A stretch of 64,000 bases of DNA from Nitzschia sp. DOCU1 (taxonomy: Eukaryota; Bacillariophyta; Bacillariophyceae; Bacillariales; Bacillariaceae): NCBI GenBank assembly GCA_951394045.1, contig OX595989.1:1054001-1118000 (forward strand). The letters run 5' to 3'. A program made the translations under genes and the position numbers. Under the pieces are notes generated by a model. The model did not search any database and was not told the DNA's origin. It worked only from the letters and a program-made list of their open reading frames with translations. Of the stretch, positions 9,839 to 19,056 are shown piece by piece. How positions within the stretch are numbered: position 1 is the stretch's first letter; each line of letters starts with the position of its first letter.

Positions 9839-12800
9839 ATGACAGTTGGTAGAATTTCGGTTCCTGCCACAACCAGTGGGGCTGCCAAAGCAGAGCGACC
9901 AACGCGGTCTTCGTTTACATCACTTTCGGCAGAAAGAGAACAACGGCTATCTGGTGTCAAGTTGCCGTCCTCGAATGGTTCGTTTACATCGTCGGGTGGA
10001 GACCGGACGCAACAACGACATTCCCTGGGCTCAGGGGACGGTTCGGCTGTATCGTTTCGAAGTCCTTCGGAATCGCCCACTCCCGTGCACCCGAACAACT
10101 CGGGTCTGCAACAATATGCGCACTACGCCACTTCTACTAGCCATCCGATTCGGCGTAGCAGTCTGACTTCACAGCGAGGTAGCATCAGTTCGAAAGTTTC
10201 CTCTCTGACGAGGGACTCTTCGATTCGTAGTCTCGATCCCCTGAAAATCGAAATCGCAGATTTGACGCACATGTTTGGAAGGTCCAAAGAACAAGAACTA
10301 CTTCAGTCTGCCTTTCTTCGAGCATTAAAGCAAGATACAGAGAGAAAGAAGAAGGAAATTGTGTTAGTGCATGGCAAGGCAGGTACAGGCAAGACGGCGC
10401 TGGTGCTGGACTTTAAAGATGCCGTTTGTTTCACAGGAACGGGGTACTTTTGCGGTGGAAAGTTTGACAAGTATCACACCGTCGTTGCCCCGTATTTAGG
10501 CATTGTCCGAGCACTGGATGATCTATGTGAAGCGATATCTGTGGGTCAAGAGAAGGACCAGCGGCGTTCAGCTCTTTATGAAAACTTGGGGCACGCCAAG
10601 TTAAAAGAGCTGACGAGGTTATTTCCAAAACTTAAACCGTTGATACTCGGTAGCTCGTCCAAAATATACAACAATGATTCGGATGACGAAGACGAGAACG
10701 ACCAACACGACATCAAGAGCCAAATGGTTCATTTCTGGAAAGATCGGATACACGAACTTCCCGGAACCTTTCGCGATTTTTTAAGGGCACTGAATCACTC
10801 CACATATCCAATCATTATGTTCTTGGACGACCTGCAGTGGGCAGACCAAGATTCGCTGGATTGCCTTGTAAGTTTTGTCAAGGACCCCTCGCTTTCCAAT
10901 TTAATGTTTCTTGGCGCATATCGAGATGACGAGCCGTCATGTACCGGTAGCAAGTTTGCCTTTTTGTCGTCAATAGACAGCGCAGACCACGTTGTGACAG
11001 ACGTACCGCTGGACAACCTACCACTTTCAAGTGTGGATGATATTCTGTCAGATTTGACCGGAACCCCTGGTGTTAGGGATCTAGCAAAGATTGTGCTGGA
11101 AAAGACACACGGAAATCCATTCTCTATCTTTCAATTCCTGGAAATGTTGCAGCGAAAAGAGTTGCTCGTTTTCTCGTTCCACACGCACAAATGGATATGG
11201 GATGTGGAGGAAATCAAAAGCAAGACGGAAGTAACGCAGAATGTGGGCCACTCCTTGGTCGAAAACATTAATAAATTGTCTCGAGAAGCGCGAAAGCTCT
11301 TGACGCTGGCAGCAGTGATTGGTTTCACTTTTGAGCCAAAACTGGTTGAGCTCATTGCCACTCATCTGGAACTGCTCGAGAGTGAGTATCGAGAACACCT
11401 TACCAATACTGTGCAAGGCGTTATTCAAGACGCTGTGTCGGGTGGCTTGATTCATCCTGATCAAACGCAAGCAGTCATGGCAACACAAATGGAGCTCGTA
11501 GAAGAGGGTAGTACAACAAGTTTGAAGCGATCGTTTTACGAAGAAACTATACAAGCAGTCATACAGGAAGCAGAAGTCGAGGGACTGATTGGAAAGGCCG
11601 TCAGCAGATCCAAGTACAAGTTTTCGCATGATCTTGTGCACAAGTCCTTTTACGAGAACACAACGTTAGATATCGAGCGACACAAACTTCACCTGCAAAT
11701 AGGAAGAATCCTCCGAGCCTTTTACGCTGCGCGCCCGGAGGATGAACTACTATTCGCAGCTGTGGACCATCTTAACAAGGGCTCGCACTTTTTGGACTCA
11801 GAAGACGAGCGCATAGATTTGATACAGTTGAACCAGAAGTCCAGTGAAAAGGCAAGGGCACGGTCAGCGCTATTTTCTGCCGCTAACTTTTCCAGCAAGG
11901 CGATTGACCTATTAAAGTTCGAACACGATTGGATGAATCACTATGATCTCCTATTGCATGTTTACAATGATGCCGCGGAATTGAACTTTGCTTGTGGGCG
12001 TTTCGATTTGAGTCTGAGGCGTTGCCTTGAGATTCATCGACACGCTAAAAGTCTCAAGGACAAGCTGGCTGCATCGTATATCCGTGTGGAAGTCCTGTAC
12101 TCGCAGCGCAAGATTGTTGAAGCAATCAATTCGTGTCTGTCCGTGTTGAAAAGTCTTGGAGAGCCGTTCGAAAAGAAGCCTAGTTCTCTCCAGATTTTAT
12201 CGGAGTGGCGCAAAACTCGAAAGATGATGAAAGGATTTGACCCACAATCATTACTGTCCTTGCCGCCAATGCAGGATCCCATCAAACGTCAAACCCAACG
12301 ATATTTGAGTCTCCTTGTCACCATGTCATTAAATGCAGTGAACGACCAGATGCTTTCGATTGCAGTTCTTCGTATGTTCCAGAACACCCTCGCATACGGT
12401 ACTTGCGACTATACTGCCTTTTCGATTGCAGGCTTCGGCATGCTCTGCTCTGTTCTTGGGACATTTGATGAAGCCATTTCTTTTGGAAATTTGGCTTTGC
12501 AGTTATGCGATCGAACGAGAAGCGATATCGGCATTCCTTCAACATATGCGATCGTGTACGCTGCATTGGTACACATAAAGAGTCCACTATTAGAGGGAAT
12601 CGAGCCTCTCCTCAAGGCCTATCGAATTGGAGTCGGTAATGGAGAAATTCAATATGCGGCTACATGCTCGGCTGTTTCGGCCAGTATGGGATTCCACTGT
12701 GCGCTACCGCTGAAATCCTACACTGAAGATCTCAAGAATGTATGCGATCAGCTGAAACTGCTGAAGCAAGAAAGAATTTGGGCACTTGTTGTACCTTACT

Positions 12801-13618
12801 GGAGAGCAGCGATGGACCTGTCTGGGGGTGGCTCTCGAGATGATCGGACTCTTGCGCGACACATTTTTTACACCATTTTTTCCGACACCAACTCGAGCAG
12901 TACCCCCGAGGGACAAGTAGACCTCCTGTGGCGAAACTGGCACATGGTAGCGTACGCTGTTCAATACATATTCAACGATTACGAAGGCGCGAGCCAGTTA
13001 CGGAAAGAAATGATACGAAGGAGCAAAGGTTGGCCCAAATCCACACACTTCATGGTCTACTTTGGGCTCTTCTTTTCGGGATTACTCGATTTTGCGTTAT
13101 ACCGAAGTCAAAGAAGCTGGTCCGCTCTTCGACGGGCCAAGTCTGCGACTAGATCCATGCATAAGCTGGTCAAAGCAGGGGCTGTCAACTGTAACGGAAT
13201 GTGTCTACTCCTACGCGCTGAACTAAAGTCGTTTGGTCGCTGCGTAGACAAGGCGAAGCGGTTATACGAGGACTCGATGAATTCTTTTGCTTCAAGTGGG
13301 TTTATCCATTTCCAGGCGATTGCCAATGAGCGGCTTGCGGAAGTGATGAAGCGAAGAAACAAGCCAATTTCGACTTATCAACCCTATCTCCTTGCAGCGA
13401 CAAAATTGTATGCAGAGTGGGGCGCCGCCGCAAAGGTCAGCCAACTGATTGAAGTTCACAAAATGCCGGCACGCTTTTCGCTCGGCGATACCCCGTGCCC
13501 CGTCATCACCATTCATGGGGAGCAAATCCGTCGGTTCGCGCCGATCGAGGGACATATCAAGGAGGAAGAGTTTATGAGCAGCGATTTTATCAGCAGCGAG
13601 ATGCTTACGAAAACATAA
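9839..13618 (+). CDS. PknK/MalT-like signalling ATPase with helical-repeat C-terminus
   Basis: A 1259-residue single-exon gene. Residues 1-130 are Ser-rich and disordered. An AAA_16/STAND-type ATPase domain follows, starting at the MFGRSKEQELLQSAF block. Walker A is GKAGTGKT at residues 179-186 and Walker B is IIMFLDDLQWAD at about 325-336, followed by a VFLG-like LMFLGAYRDDEPS sensor strand and the HGNPFSIFQFLE block typical of PknK, MalT and soluble adenylyl cyclase ATPase modules. The remaining 700 residues are helical, with TPR-like spacing (AAELNFACGRFDLSLRRCLE and similar). No kinase, cyclase or helix-turn-helix domain is seen, so it is an ATPase-TPR scaffold without a recognised output domain. 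It may assemble on ligand binding like other STAND proteins (inference). It converges on the GPCR gene, whose stop codon lies 134 bp away. Confidence 0.85.
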   Translation: MTVGRISVPATTSGAAKAERPTRSSFTSLSAEREQRLSGVKLPSSNGSFTSSGGDRTQQRHSLGSGDGSAVSFRSPSESPTPVHPNNSGLQQYAHYATSTSHPIRRSSLTSQRGSISSKVSSLTRDSSIRSLDPLKIEIADLTHMFGRSKEQELLQSAFLRALKQDTERKKKEIVLVHGKAGTGKTALVLDFKDAVCFTGTGYFCGGKFDKYHTVVAPYLGIVRALDDLCEAISVGQEKDQRRSALYENLGHAKLKELTRLFPKLKPLILGSSSKIYNNDSDDEDENDQHDIKSQMVHFWKDRIHELPGTFRDFLRALNHSTYPIIMFLDDLQWADQDSLDCLVSFVKDPSLSNLMFLGAYRDDEPSCTGSKFAFLSSIDSADHVVTDVPLDNLPLSSVDDILSDLTGTPGVRDLAKIVLEKTHGNPFSIFQFLEMLQRKELLVFSFHTHKWIWDVEEIKSKTEVTQNVGHSLVENINKLSREARKLLTLAAVIGFTFEPKLVELIATHLELLESEYREHLTNTVQGVIQDAVSGGLIHPDQTQAVMATQMELVEEGSTTSLKRSFYEETIQAVIQEAEVEGLIGKAVSRSKYKFSHDLVHKSFYENTTLDIERHKLHLQIGRILRAFYAARPEDELLFAAVDHLNKGSHFLDSEDERIDLIQLNQKSSEKARARSALFSAANFSSKAIDLLKFEHDWMNHYDLLLHVYNDAAELNFACGRFDLSLRRCLEIHRHAKSLKDKLAASYIRVEVLYSQRKIVEAINSCLSVLKSLGEPFEKKPSSLQILSEWRKTRKMMKGFDPQSLLSLPPMQDPIKRQTQRYLSLLVTMSLNAVNDQMLSIAVLRMFQNTLAYGTCDYTAFSIAGFGMLCSVLGTFDEAISFGNLALQLCDRTRSDIGIPSTYAIVYAALVHIKSPLLEGIEPLLKAYRIGVGNGEIQYAATCSAVSASMGFHCALPLKSYTEDLKNVCDQLKLLKQERIWALVVPYWRAAMDLSGGGSRDDRTLARHIFYTIFSDTNSSSTPEGQVDLLWRNWHMVAYAVQYIFNDYEGASQLRKEMIRRSKGWPKSTHFMVYFGLFFSGLLDFALYRSQRSWSALRRAKSATRSMHKLVKAGAVNCNGMCLLLRAELKSFGRCVDKAKRLYEDSMNSFASSGFIHFQAIANERLAEVMKRRNKPISTYQPYLLAATKLYAEWGAAAKVSQLIEVHKMPARFSLGDTPCPVITIHGEQIRRFAPIEGHIKEEEFMSSDFISSEMLTKT

Positions 13619-13752
13619 GGGCGTGTCTTCATGTCGCTTTGGCCCGGCGATGACCAATCTAGTGGAACGAGTTTTGATTTACTCCTTTTTTGGATGTTGT
13701 AGCTCTGGTAGTACTATGCAAGGGCTCAAAAGAAAATCGTCCATTGGTTTGT

Positions 13753-16410
13753 CTAACAGTTATATGTTTGCTCCGATTCGGTGGTGATACTGATCGGTTT
13801 CGTTTCACCTGGTGCAGCCTGATGTGCTGGCGAAGAAGTTGTATCGCCAGTCTCATCCAGTATCTTTGCTTCCGACTCTGCCGTCGAGACAATGAACGAG
13901 GAGGCAGTGCTACGCACTTCAGAGCTAATGGCCGGCATTGGTGGGGGCACCGGAGGCAAATTACTCATTTCGTCCGACTTGAGGAGGCTCGATGACGTGC
14001 CGGAAGTAGAATTCTTTGATGACGTCGTGACAGTGGGGGCAGTACTTGAATCTCCATCGGGGCCAACATGGAAACTTCCTTCGTGGTCGGTTGGCGATTG
14101 CGGGCTCTCATTAGAAGTACCTTGGTTGCCTCCCTCAACGGTGGCATAGCGCATGCCGAGAACATTGTTTTCATTTTCCGATTGTTCCGGAATGGCTTTG
14201 ATGACGTTGGTACCCGGAAACATGGTACTACGGAAGTACTTGCTGCCTTGATCGGGGGCTTTGTGTTTCCCCGTCAACGAGGATCCCGTGGCGGAGTTTC
14301 GGATTTGCGCCGACATTTCTTTACGCTGCTCGGCTAAAGTCATGCCCGAATACGTGTACGCCAATAACAACTTTGGGAGGAAGATCAAAAGTAGAATGCC
14401 CTCCGATAACACGAAGATCACAAGAGTCAGGACCATGTTGAAGGCCTTCGGATCGTCTCGAACAAGAGCCACAACGGGGAACCCGATGAGAAATGCCTGG
14501 AACAAGGACGCAACTGATAGGGCTATGAACTTGGACTCGGAGAATTCCGACACAATATTTCGAGCCTCGAAAGCCTGCCAACAGGCGATGCCAAGTACCA
14601 TGAAGTTGATGACAGCCAAGGGAATCAAAAAGGCCACTGCGTGGTCCGAACGACAAGCTCCGTAAGATTCGATTTGTCGATTCCAAAAGTCAGTGGCATC
14701 GCCCATCAGGCGGGTGTAGGTCAATGGATCCAAAACGGTCCAGCATGTCAGCACAATTACATTGCTGGTGAAAATCACTGCAAACGGTGCAACCACGTCC
14801 CCGAGGGCGACTTGAATTCGTGCGTGAGTCGTTGCGGTGTGGAAGAGTTTGTTAACCCTCCACGTCTTGCTGAAGAGAGCCGAAAAGATCACACTGAAGC
14901 CCGTGAAAGCCAACCACGGCTGAGACATGCAAACTCCCACCGCGAACTTGTGGCTCATGGAATCTGGATCACCCCCGTCATCAAAAGAGAGAGGGATGAT
15001 TGTGCTTGAGAAAATCACAATACCCGACAACAGGATCAGAAGGAAAAATGGTTGTGCTGCACGGACGATAATTGTACTTCGGTTATAAACTGTCCAGACG
15101 GCACAGAATAAGGCCGTAGCATAGATAATCGCCACGAACGCGTATCCCGCGTAAACCAGGTTGCCAAGTAGATTCTGGTCCAACTCTGGCGGTTGAACTT
15201 TGTCAAGCTCGCGAGGTATGACGCTATACGATAGCAACGATGTTTCAAAGTAGTTGTCCTTCAGAGGAAGACTGATTTCCTTGTTTGCCAACTTGGTGGC
15301 AACTTCAAGCAATACTTCAGCGGAACGTTTGCCCCATTCGTAGCTGATCTGGCCGACCATGCCGTCGACATAGCCAGTGTTAAGATAGTCTTGCAAGTCC
15401 AAAGCATCCACGCCGATGTGAGTCAGTTTCAGATAGCGATGCCTATCGACCCAGCTCGTATAGTTGGGGTTGTTGATTGGGGTCTGGTATAAATAGATCA
15501 GGGCATCAATCGAAGCGTTGGCCGCCAAACCGTCCATTTGGCATGACATGTGGTCGCAATCAACGGAAAGATTGTAAGGTCGTTCATAAGGATACCTTTC
15601 AACTTCTTTCCAAACGGCCTTCTCTCCTTCGTCTTCGTCCGTGGGCAGAGCTGTCATCTCATCGTTGAAGCCATGACGTCGTCGAAGCGCGGTTGGGCTC
15701 TCCCACGCCATTATGAATCCATAAATGGCACCTCCGGGGCGAAGCTGCTTTAGCACTCGAGCCATAGTCCTGCCCAAGAACTCCTGGTCAGTAGCTATGT
15801 ATCCGTCAGGTTCCGGCCTTCCGTAGTCCGGTTCACCCGGCCTAGGGGCGTTCATATCAATCACGAAAACCGGAACACCCAGATCTCTTGCCTCATTGTA
15901 AATCTCTGGGTTACGAAGACTCGCCTTGGCTGAGATGCCACCCAGCTTAATCAAGCCCCTCCTGTGCTCATCCAGCGCCCTTCGGATTTCCCACGAGGAA
16001 AAATGAAAGCCTTCACTATAAATGAAATCCGGTAGTGGAGGATTCCAATCTCTCGATGCAACTAATGGGCGACATTGACACTCGATGCCCATGGCCTCGC
16101 ACGTGTCACGCCATCCCCTGGCAGCGTCCACGGTGGAAGCCGAGCCGCCCTCTTCAACCGGAAGACATCCCCCGGTCAAAAACAGAAAGGTCGTCTTCGT
16201 CGGGGTGCCACCTGTATACTGAGGCATCCAAGGGTTGTACCCCCACGTATAGTTGGTAGGGTCGGTAATGTTGTACTCTGCGGGATCAGGAAGAAAATAC
16301 TCGGGGAGCTCACATGGCTCCCATGGTTCATCAGCTTCTTGGCTGGCGACTCCTCCAAACGAGACGGTAACCAACAAGAGCAGTACCAGAACGGCGCTTG
16401 CAACTTTCAT
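13753..16410 (-). CDS. Class C (GABA-B-like) GPCR, copy 1
   Basis: An 885-residue single-exon gene. Residues 1-23 are a signal peptide. Residues about 70-400 form a periplasmic-binding-protein fold resembling bacterial RbsB-type sugar-binding proteins: the GLIKLGGIS strand, ARDLGVPVFVIDMNAPRPG, then GYIATDQEFLGRTMARVL. N-glycosylation sites and paired cysteines (C33, C82, C104, C111, C113, C285, C290) suit an extracellular domain. Seven membrane spans follow at about 418-442, 450-474, 490-514, 538-560, 590-613, 626-650 and 656-684, with the 7TM_3 FSKTWRVNKLF block after TM3. The last 200 residues are a Ser/Pro-rich cytosolic tail. The ligand is unknown; the fold suggests a sugar or other small solute (inference). 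An almost identical second gene lies at 28788-31436 in opposite orientation. Residues 122-526 are the same in both, while signal peptide and tail differ. Confidence 0.9.
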   Translation of the reverse strand: MKVASAVLVLLLLVTVSFGGVASQEADEPWEPCELPEYFLPDPAEYNITDPTNYTWGYNPWMPQYTGGTPTKTTFLFLTGGCLPVEEGGSASTVDAARGWRDTCEAMGIECQCRPLVASRDWNPPLPDFIYSEGFHFSSWEIRRALDEHRRGLIKLGGISAKASLRNPEIYNEARDLGVPVFVIDMNAPRPGEPDYGRPEPDGYIATDQEFLGRTMARVLKQLRPGGAIYGFIMAWESPTALRRRHGFNDEMTALPTDEDEGEKAVWKEVERYPYERPYNLSVDCDHMSCQMDGLAANASIDALIYLYQTPINNPNYTSWVDRHRYLKLTHIGVDALDLQDYLNTGYVDGMVGQISYEWGKRSAEVLLEVATKLANKEISLPLKDNYFETSLLSYSVIPRELDKVQPPELDQNLLGNLVYAGYAFVAIIYATALFCAVWTVYNRSTIIVRAAQPFFLLILLSGIVIFSSTIIPLSFDDGGDPDSMSHKFAVGVCMSQPWLAFTGFSVIFSALFSKTWRVNKLFHTATTHARIQVALGDVVAPFAVIFTSNVIVLTCWTVLDPLTYTRLMGDATDFWNRQIESYGACRSDHAVAFLIPLAVINFMVLGIACWQAFEARNIVSEFSESKFIALSVASLFQAFLIGFPVVALVRDDPKAFNMVLTLVIFVLSEGILLLIFLPKLLLAYTYSGMTLAEQRKEMSAQIRNSATGSSLTGKHKAPDQGSKYFRSTMFPGTNVIKAIPEQSENENNVLGMRYATVEGGNQGTSNESPQSPTDHEGSFHVGPDGDSSTAPTVTTSSKNSTSGTSSSLLKSDEMSNLPPVPPPMPAISSEVRSTASSFIVSTAESEAKILDETGDTTSSPAHQAAPGETKPISITTESEQTYNC

Positions 16411-16990
16411 TATGACACCTGTTCAAACAAACAAGAAAGGATGATACGCAAAGAATAATGCCAGAAGTCACCTTTTGTTAACCCTACGCGAAGAACGATC
16501 TTGCGTGGGTTTATAATATGGGAAGGATCTGCTTCTTCTTATTCGTATCGTACGGCGATTGTGCCGTTGTTATCGTTCCAAGAGCGTATGATACTACCAG
16601 CAGCAAAATCCTGCATCGATGGTATTACTTGGGCAAATAGTTTTCTACATTTTGTTCCATCAAGAGGCACTTCAAGCCCGTTGTCTTTTTCTGCGTCGCA
16701 ATGCATAAGGTACACATCTGCCTGTAACATTTTGCAGGCATTCATTCGCGGAAAGCGAAGCAACCCACCATCATTGTTTTCTCGAAGTTACGTACCAGGT
16801 ACAGCACACGGCAAGCATCTGACAATTCACTATTGCCCTCCATTCAGCAAAAGGCCTATCGATAAATCGTGCACCAGACGATAATCTGGAAGAATTCTAA
16901 CGGCACTTTCGAACTTTGGCACTTCTGTAGAGGATGAGTTATTTATTTGTGATCACATGTTTATTTTAAAAGATCGTGTTTCATTATTGC
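16411..16990. other. Upstream region of GPCR copy 1
   Basis: No gene is recognised. It should contain the GPCR promoter (minus strand). A TTTATTTTAAAAG stretch near 16960-16973 is TATA-like and lies about 25-30 bp before the start of the structured region described next (plus strand). Confidence 0.35.
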
Positions 16991-16994
16991 CGTC

Positions 16995-17309
16995 CTGTTC
17001 TGCGGCACGCCAAGGAGACACGGAAGTGGGTCTTTTACGACACGGGTTGGTCATTGAGCCAGAGAGGGAACAACCGTATCAAGGTCGGACGTTCCCTCGA
17101 TGCACCGTCTGCTAGACGTCCGGGTGCGAGAGGTCGATTGAGAATGAGTCTTTGGGAGTTCGTGGATCATTCGGGCGCGAGTCGGGCGAGAACCGTCGGA
17201 ATCAAAAATGATTCCGACAACCCTCTTGTTTGACGGCGCTCTCGAATGCTCATTCTCTTCTTGAGGACGGACCTTGAAAGGCAGTTTCAATCTCTTGCAG
17301 TAGTTTTTT
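16995..17309 (+). ncRNA. Candidate structured non-coding RNA, class unknown
   Basis: The segment carries many mutually compatible stems. GAGGGAAC 17064-17071 pairs with GTTCCCTC 17091-17098. GCACC 17102-17106 pairs with GGTGC 17123-17127, with CGTCT/AGACG as alternative or inner pairing. GAGAATGAG 17140-17148 pairs with CTCATTCTC 17249-17257, with CATTCG 17168-17173 and CGAATG 17243-17248 nested inside. A perfect 10-bp hairpin, GTCGGAATCA 17195-17204 with TGATTCCGAC 17209-17218 and a four-A loop, lies at the centre. CAAGGTC 17080-17086 could also pair with GACCTTG 17270-17276, forming a pseudoknot with the first stem. Six Ts at 17304-17309 would suit a Pol III terminator, and a TATA-like stretch lies near 16965. 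Motifs of U1-U6, SRP, RNase P, RNase MRP or U3 RNA were not recognised, so strand and identity are inference. A palindromic element remnant is the main alternative. Confidence 0.4.
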
Positions 17310-17334
17310 AACCCCAATCAGGGTCAGGCCATCT

Positions 17335-18256
17335 ACAGACGATATAGCGTCCATAAAAAATCGTCTATTAAAAATTTAGCTGTCTGTTAACTTCTTTAGA
17401 GACGATTTTTATAGACGATTTTTCTTAAATAACCCATCCTTATCCCATCTCAACCCGTCTTAACCGAGTACTGACTTTTCACGTACCTCCTCTCCTTCCA
17501 TCGAAAGATGGTGTCTACACAGGGTTCAAGAAAGGTTTCTTGAACTAGTAGTCCTCTGATTTAATAGTAGTAATAGTATTCTAGTTTATACAGTAATACT
17601 TGGCGTGCCATTGACTGAAAATAGCATGGATCCCGGAAGTAGCTTCTTTCCAGAGTACCGGTAGCATTTGGGTTTGGGCTCGGTCTCTTCCATTGTACCC
17701 ACGTTTTGAGCATTTGGAGCAGGAGGCTGCGGCACCGCGTTGGCAGCATCGTTGAGTTGCACCATCGGCGAGGCGTTTGCTTGATGATTATCAGGCTCCG
17801 CCATAGGCAATGAGGGTAGCGTCGCTCGTAGGCTATCAGGATGAGTGTCTGGTGCAATTTCGGCGCAAATTGTCGAATTTGTAACGATAGTTTGGCCACC
17901 AGTAACTCGGGCCATGTAGTCATGAGTCGCAAATTGCGACACATCAATCTCCTTCCGTACTATCCCCCCTTGAAGAGGAGATGAAGGACAGGAAAATTGA
18001 AGATCCACAGAGTTCAGGGAGCCGACGGACATGGCGGTTGCTCTCAAGTTTTGAAATTTTGATGCCGACAGGTGAAATTTCGAGTGGTGCTGGTGCAACG
18101 GTATACCGGATTGAGGCAAGGCAGTCATGACATGACCTACACAAAATCACACGAGCTTTCCACTGGTCATGTCGGTTTTGTCGAGAAATGGATTTACCAC
18201 GAGATAAGAGGAGACGGAGTTTTAATAAAAATTAACAGACGCTATTAGCGTCTGCA
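17335..18256. mobile_element. Possible palindrome-bounded non-autonomous element
   Basis: Left end: CAGACGATATAGCGTC at about 17336-17351. Right end: CAGACGCTATTAGCGTCTG at about 18236-18254, itself nearly palindromic. Read on the opposite strand, the right end matches the left with one substitution and one single-base gap. Next to the left end is a 13-bp perfect inverted repeat, AAAAATCGTCTAT (17356-17368) with ATAGACGATTTTT (17411-17423). TTAACAGAC near the right end has its complement GTCTGTTAA near 17381. The segment encloses one 180-residue open frame. No transposase and no clear target-site duplication were seen. Because each end is palindromic, end similarity alone does not prove a transposon. 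Confidence 0.35.
17586..18128 (-). CDS. Hypothetical protein, 180 residues
   Basis: An ATG-initiated open frame inside the palindrome-bounded segment. The product is not recognised. It is rich in Ser, Pro, Ala and Asn, with a central VTGGQTIVTNSTICAEIAP block and a C-terminal basic patch (KPKCYRYSGKKLLPG). No signal peptide or membrane helix is seen. It could be a protein carried by the element, an exon of a larger gene, or a chance frame. The composition is protein-like but nothing independent supports expression. Confidence 0.35.
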   Translation of the reverse strand: MTALPQSGIPLHQHHSKFHLSASKFQNLRATAMSVGSLNSVDLQFSCPSSPLQGGIVRKEIDVSQFATHDYMARVTGGQTIVTNSTICAEIAPDTHPDSLRATLPSLPMAEPDNHQANASPMVQLNDAANAVPQPPAPNAQNVGTMEETEPKPKCYRYSGKKLLPGSMLFSVNGTPSITV

Positions 18257-19056
18257 GAACTAATTGGCGTTAAGCTCCCAGCCCACCCACCCAGTGACGG
18301 CGAGCACCCCGCCGCAGCTCCTACCTGCGCGCGGTACTCCCCTCTAGGCGTCGTTTTTCTCCACTACATGCTTGACTACTACTAGCTAGTGTGTAGACAT
18401 GATCGTAGGTGTGACATCAAGGCGGTTTGGCCTGAGTCCCAAGTGCCACGTCACTGAGGACTCTTGTACATCCGTACCGGACAGTGAGTTCTCCGTGTTC
18501 CGATGGCTCTGGTGGGAGGGACGGACAAACTTGGTCATCCATCAAGAGCGTCGAAGGGCCTGGAGTCGGAATGACGGACGGACGTGTTGTTTGGGTGTGA
18601 TGGTTGGTGTTTGGTGATTGGGTGTGATTCTAGCTCGGAGTTCTGCACCATCCTCCGCGTCATATGCCGATGACCTGCTGGCGAAAAAACTCGTACAGGT
18701 ACTTTCTTTCACTTTTGTTCTCATTATCCAAAACATTCACTCTGTGTCCTCATCCAAACAGTGTTGTACTTCTTTCGTTGTTGTTGTACTGGTTAGCTTC
18801 TAGTAGAGACCCAAAAGACCCGGTGTTATCTTTTCGTTGCAGAGCAGCAGAAGCAGGAGAAATTATTGGCGCCAGATCAGCGGAAGCAGTCGTGAAAAAT
18901 CCAGCATTTCTTTCTCGATTCCAAACGTACGGCACCCCGGGACCCGCCGCAAGTTTCTCCAAGCTCATCCCATCCTTTTCGGACATAAAAGGCTACTGTA
19001 CGTAAAAGAGAAAGCGCCATATCGTGTCGAAAGCGACATCAACTGCTGCTGCGACG
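18257..19056. other. Intergenic region upstream of RIO1
   Basis: No gene is recognised. It starts GC-rich (a C-rich tract near 18280-18350). The frame leading into RIO1 is open back to a GTG at 19024, but the first ATG is at 19057. A short upstream exon cannot be excluded. Confidence 0.35.
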
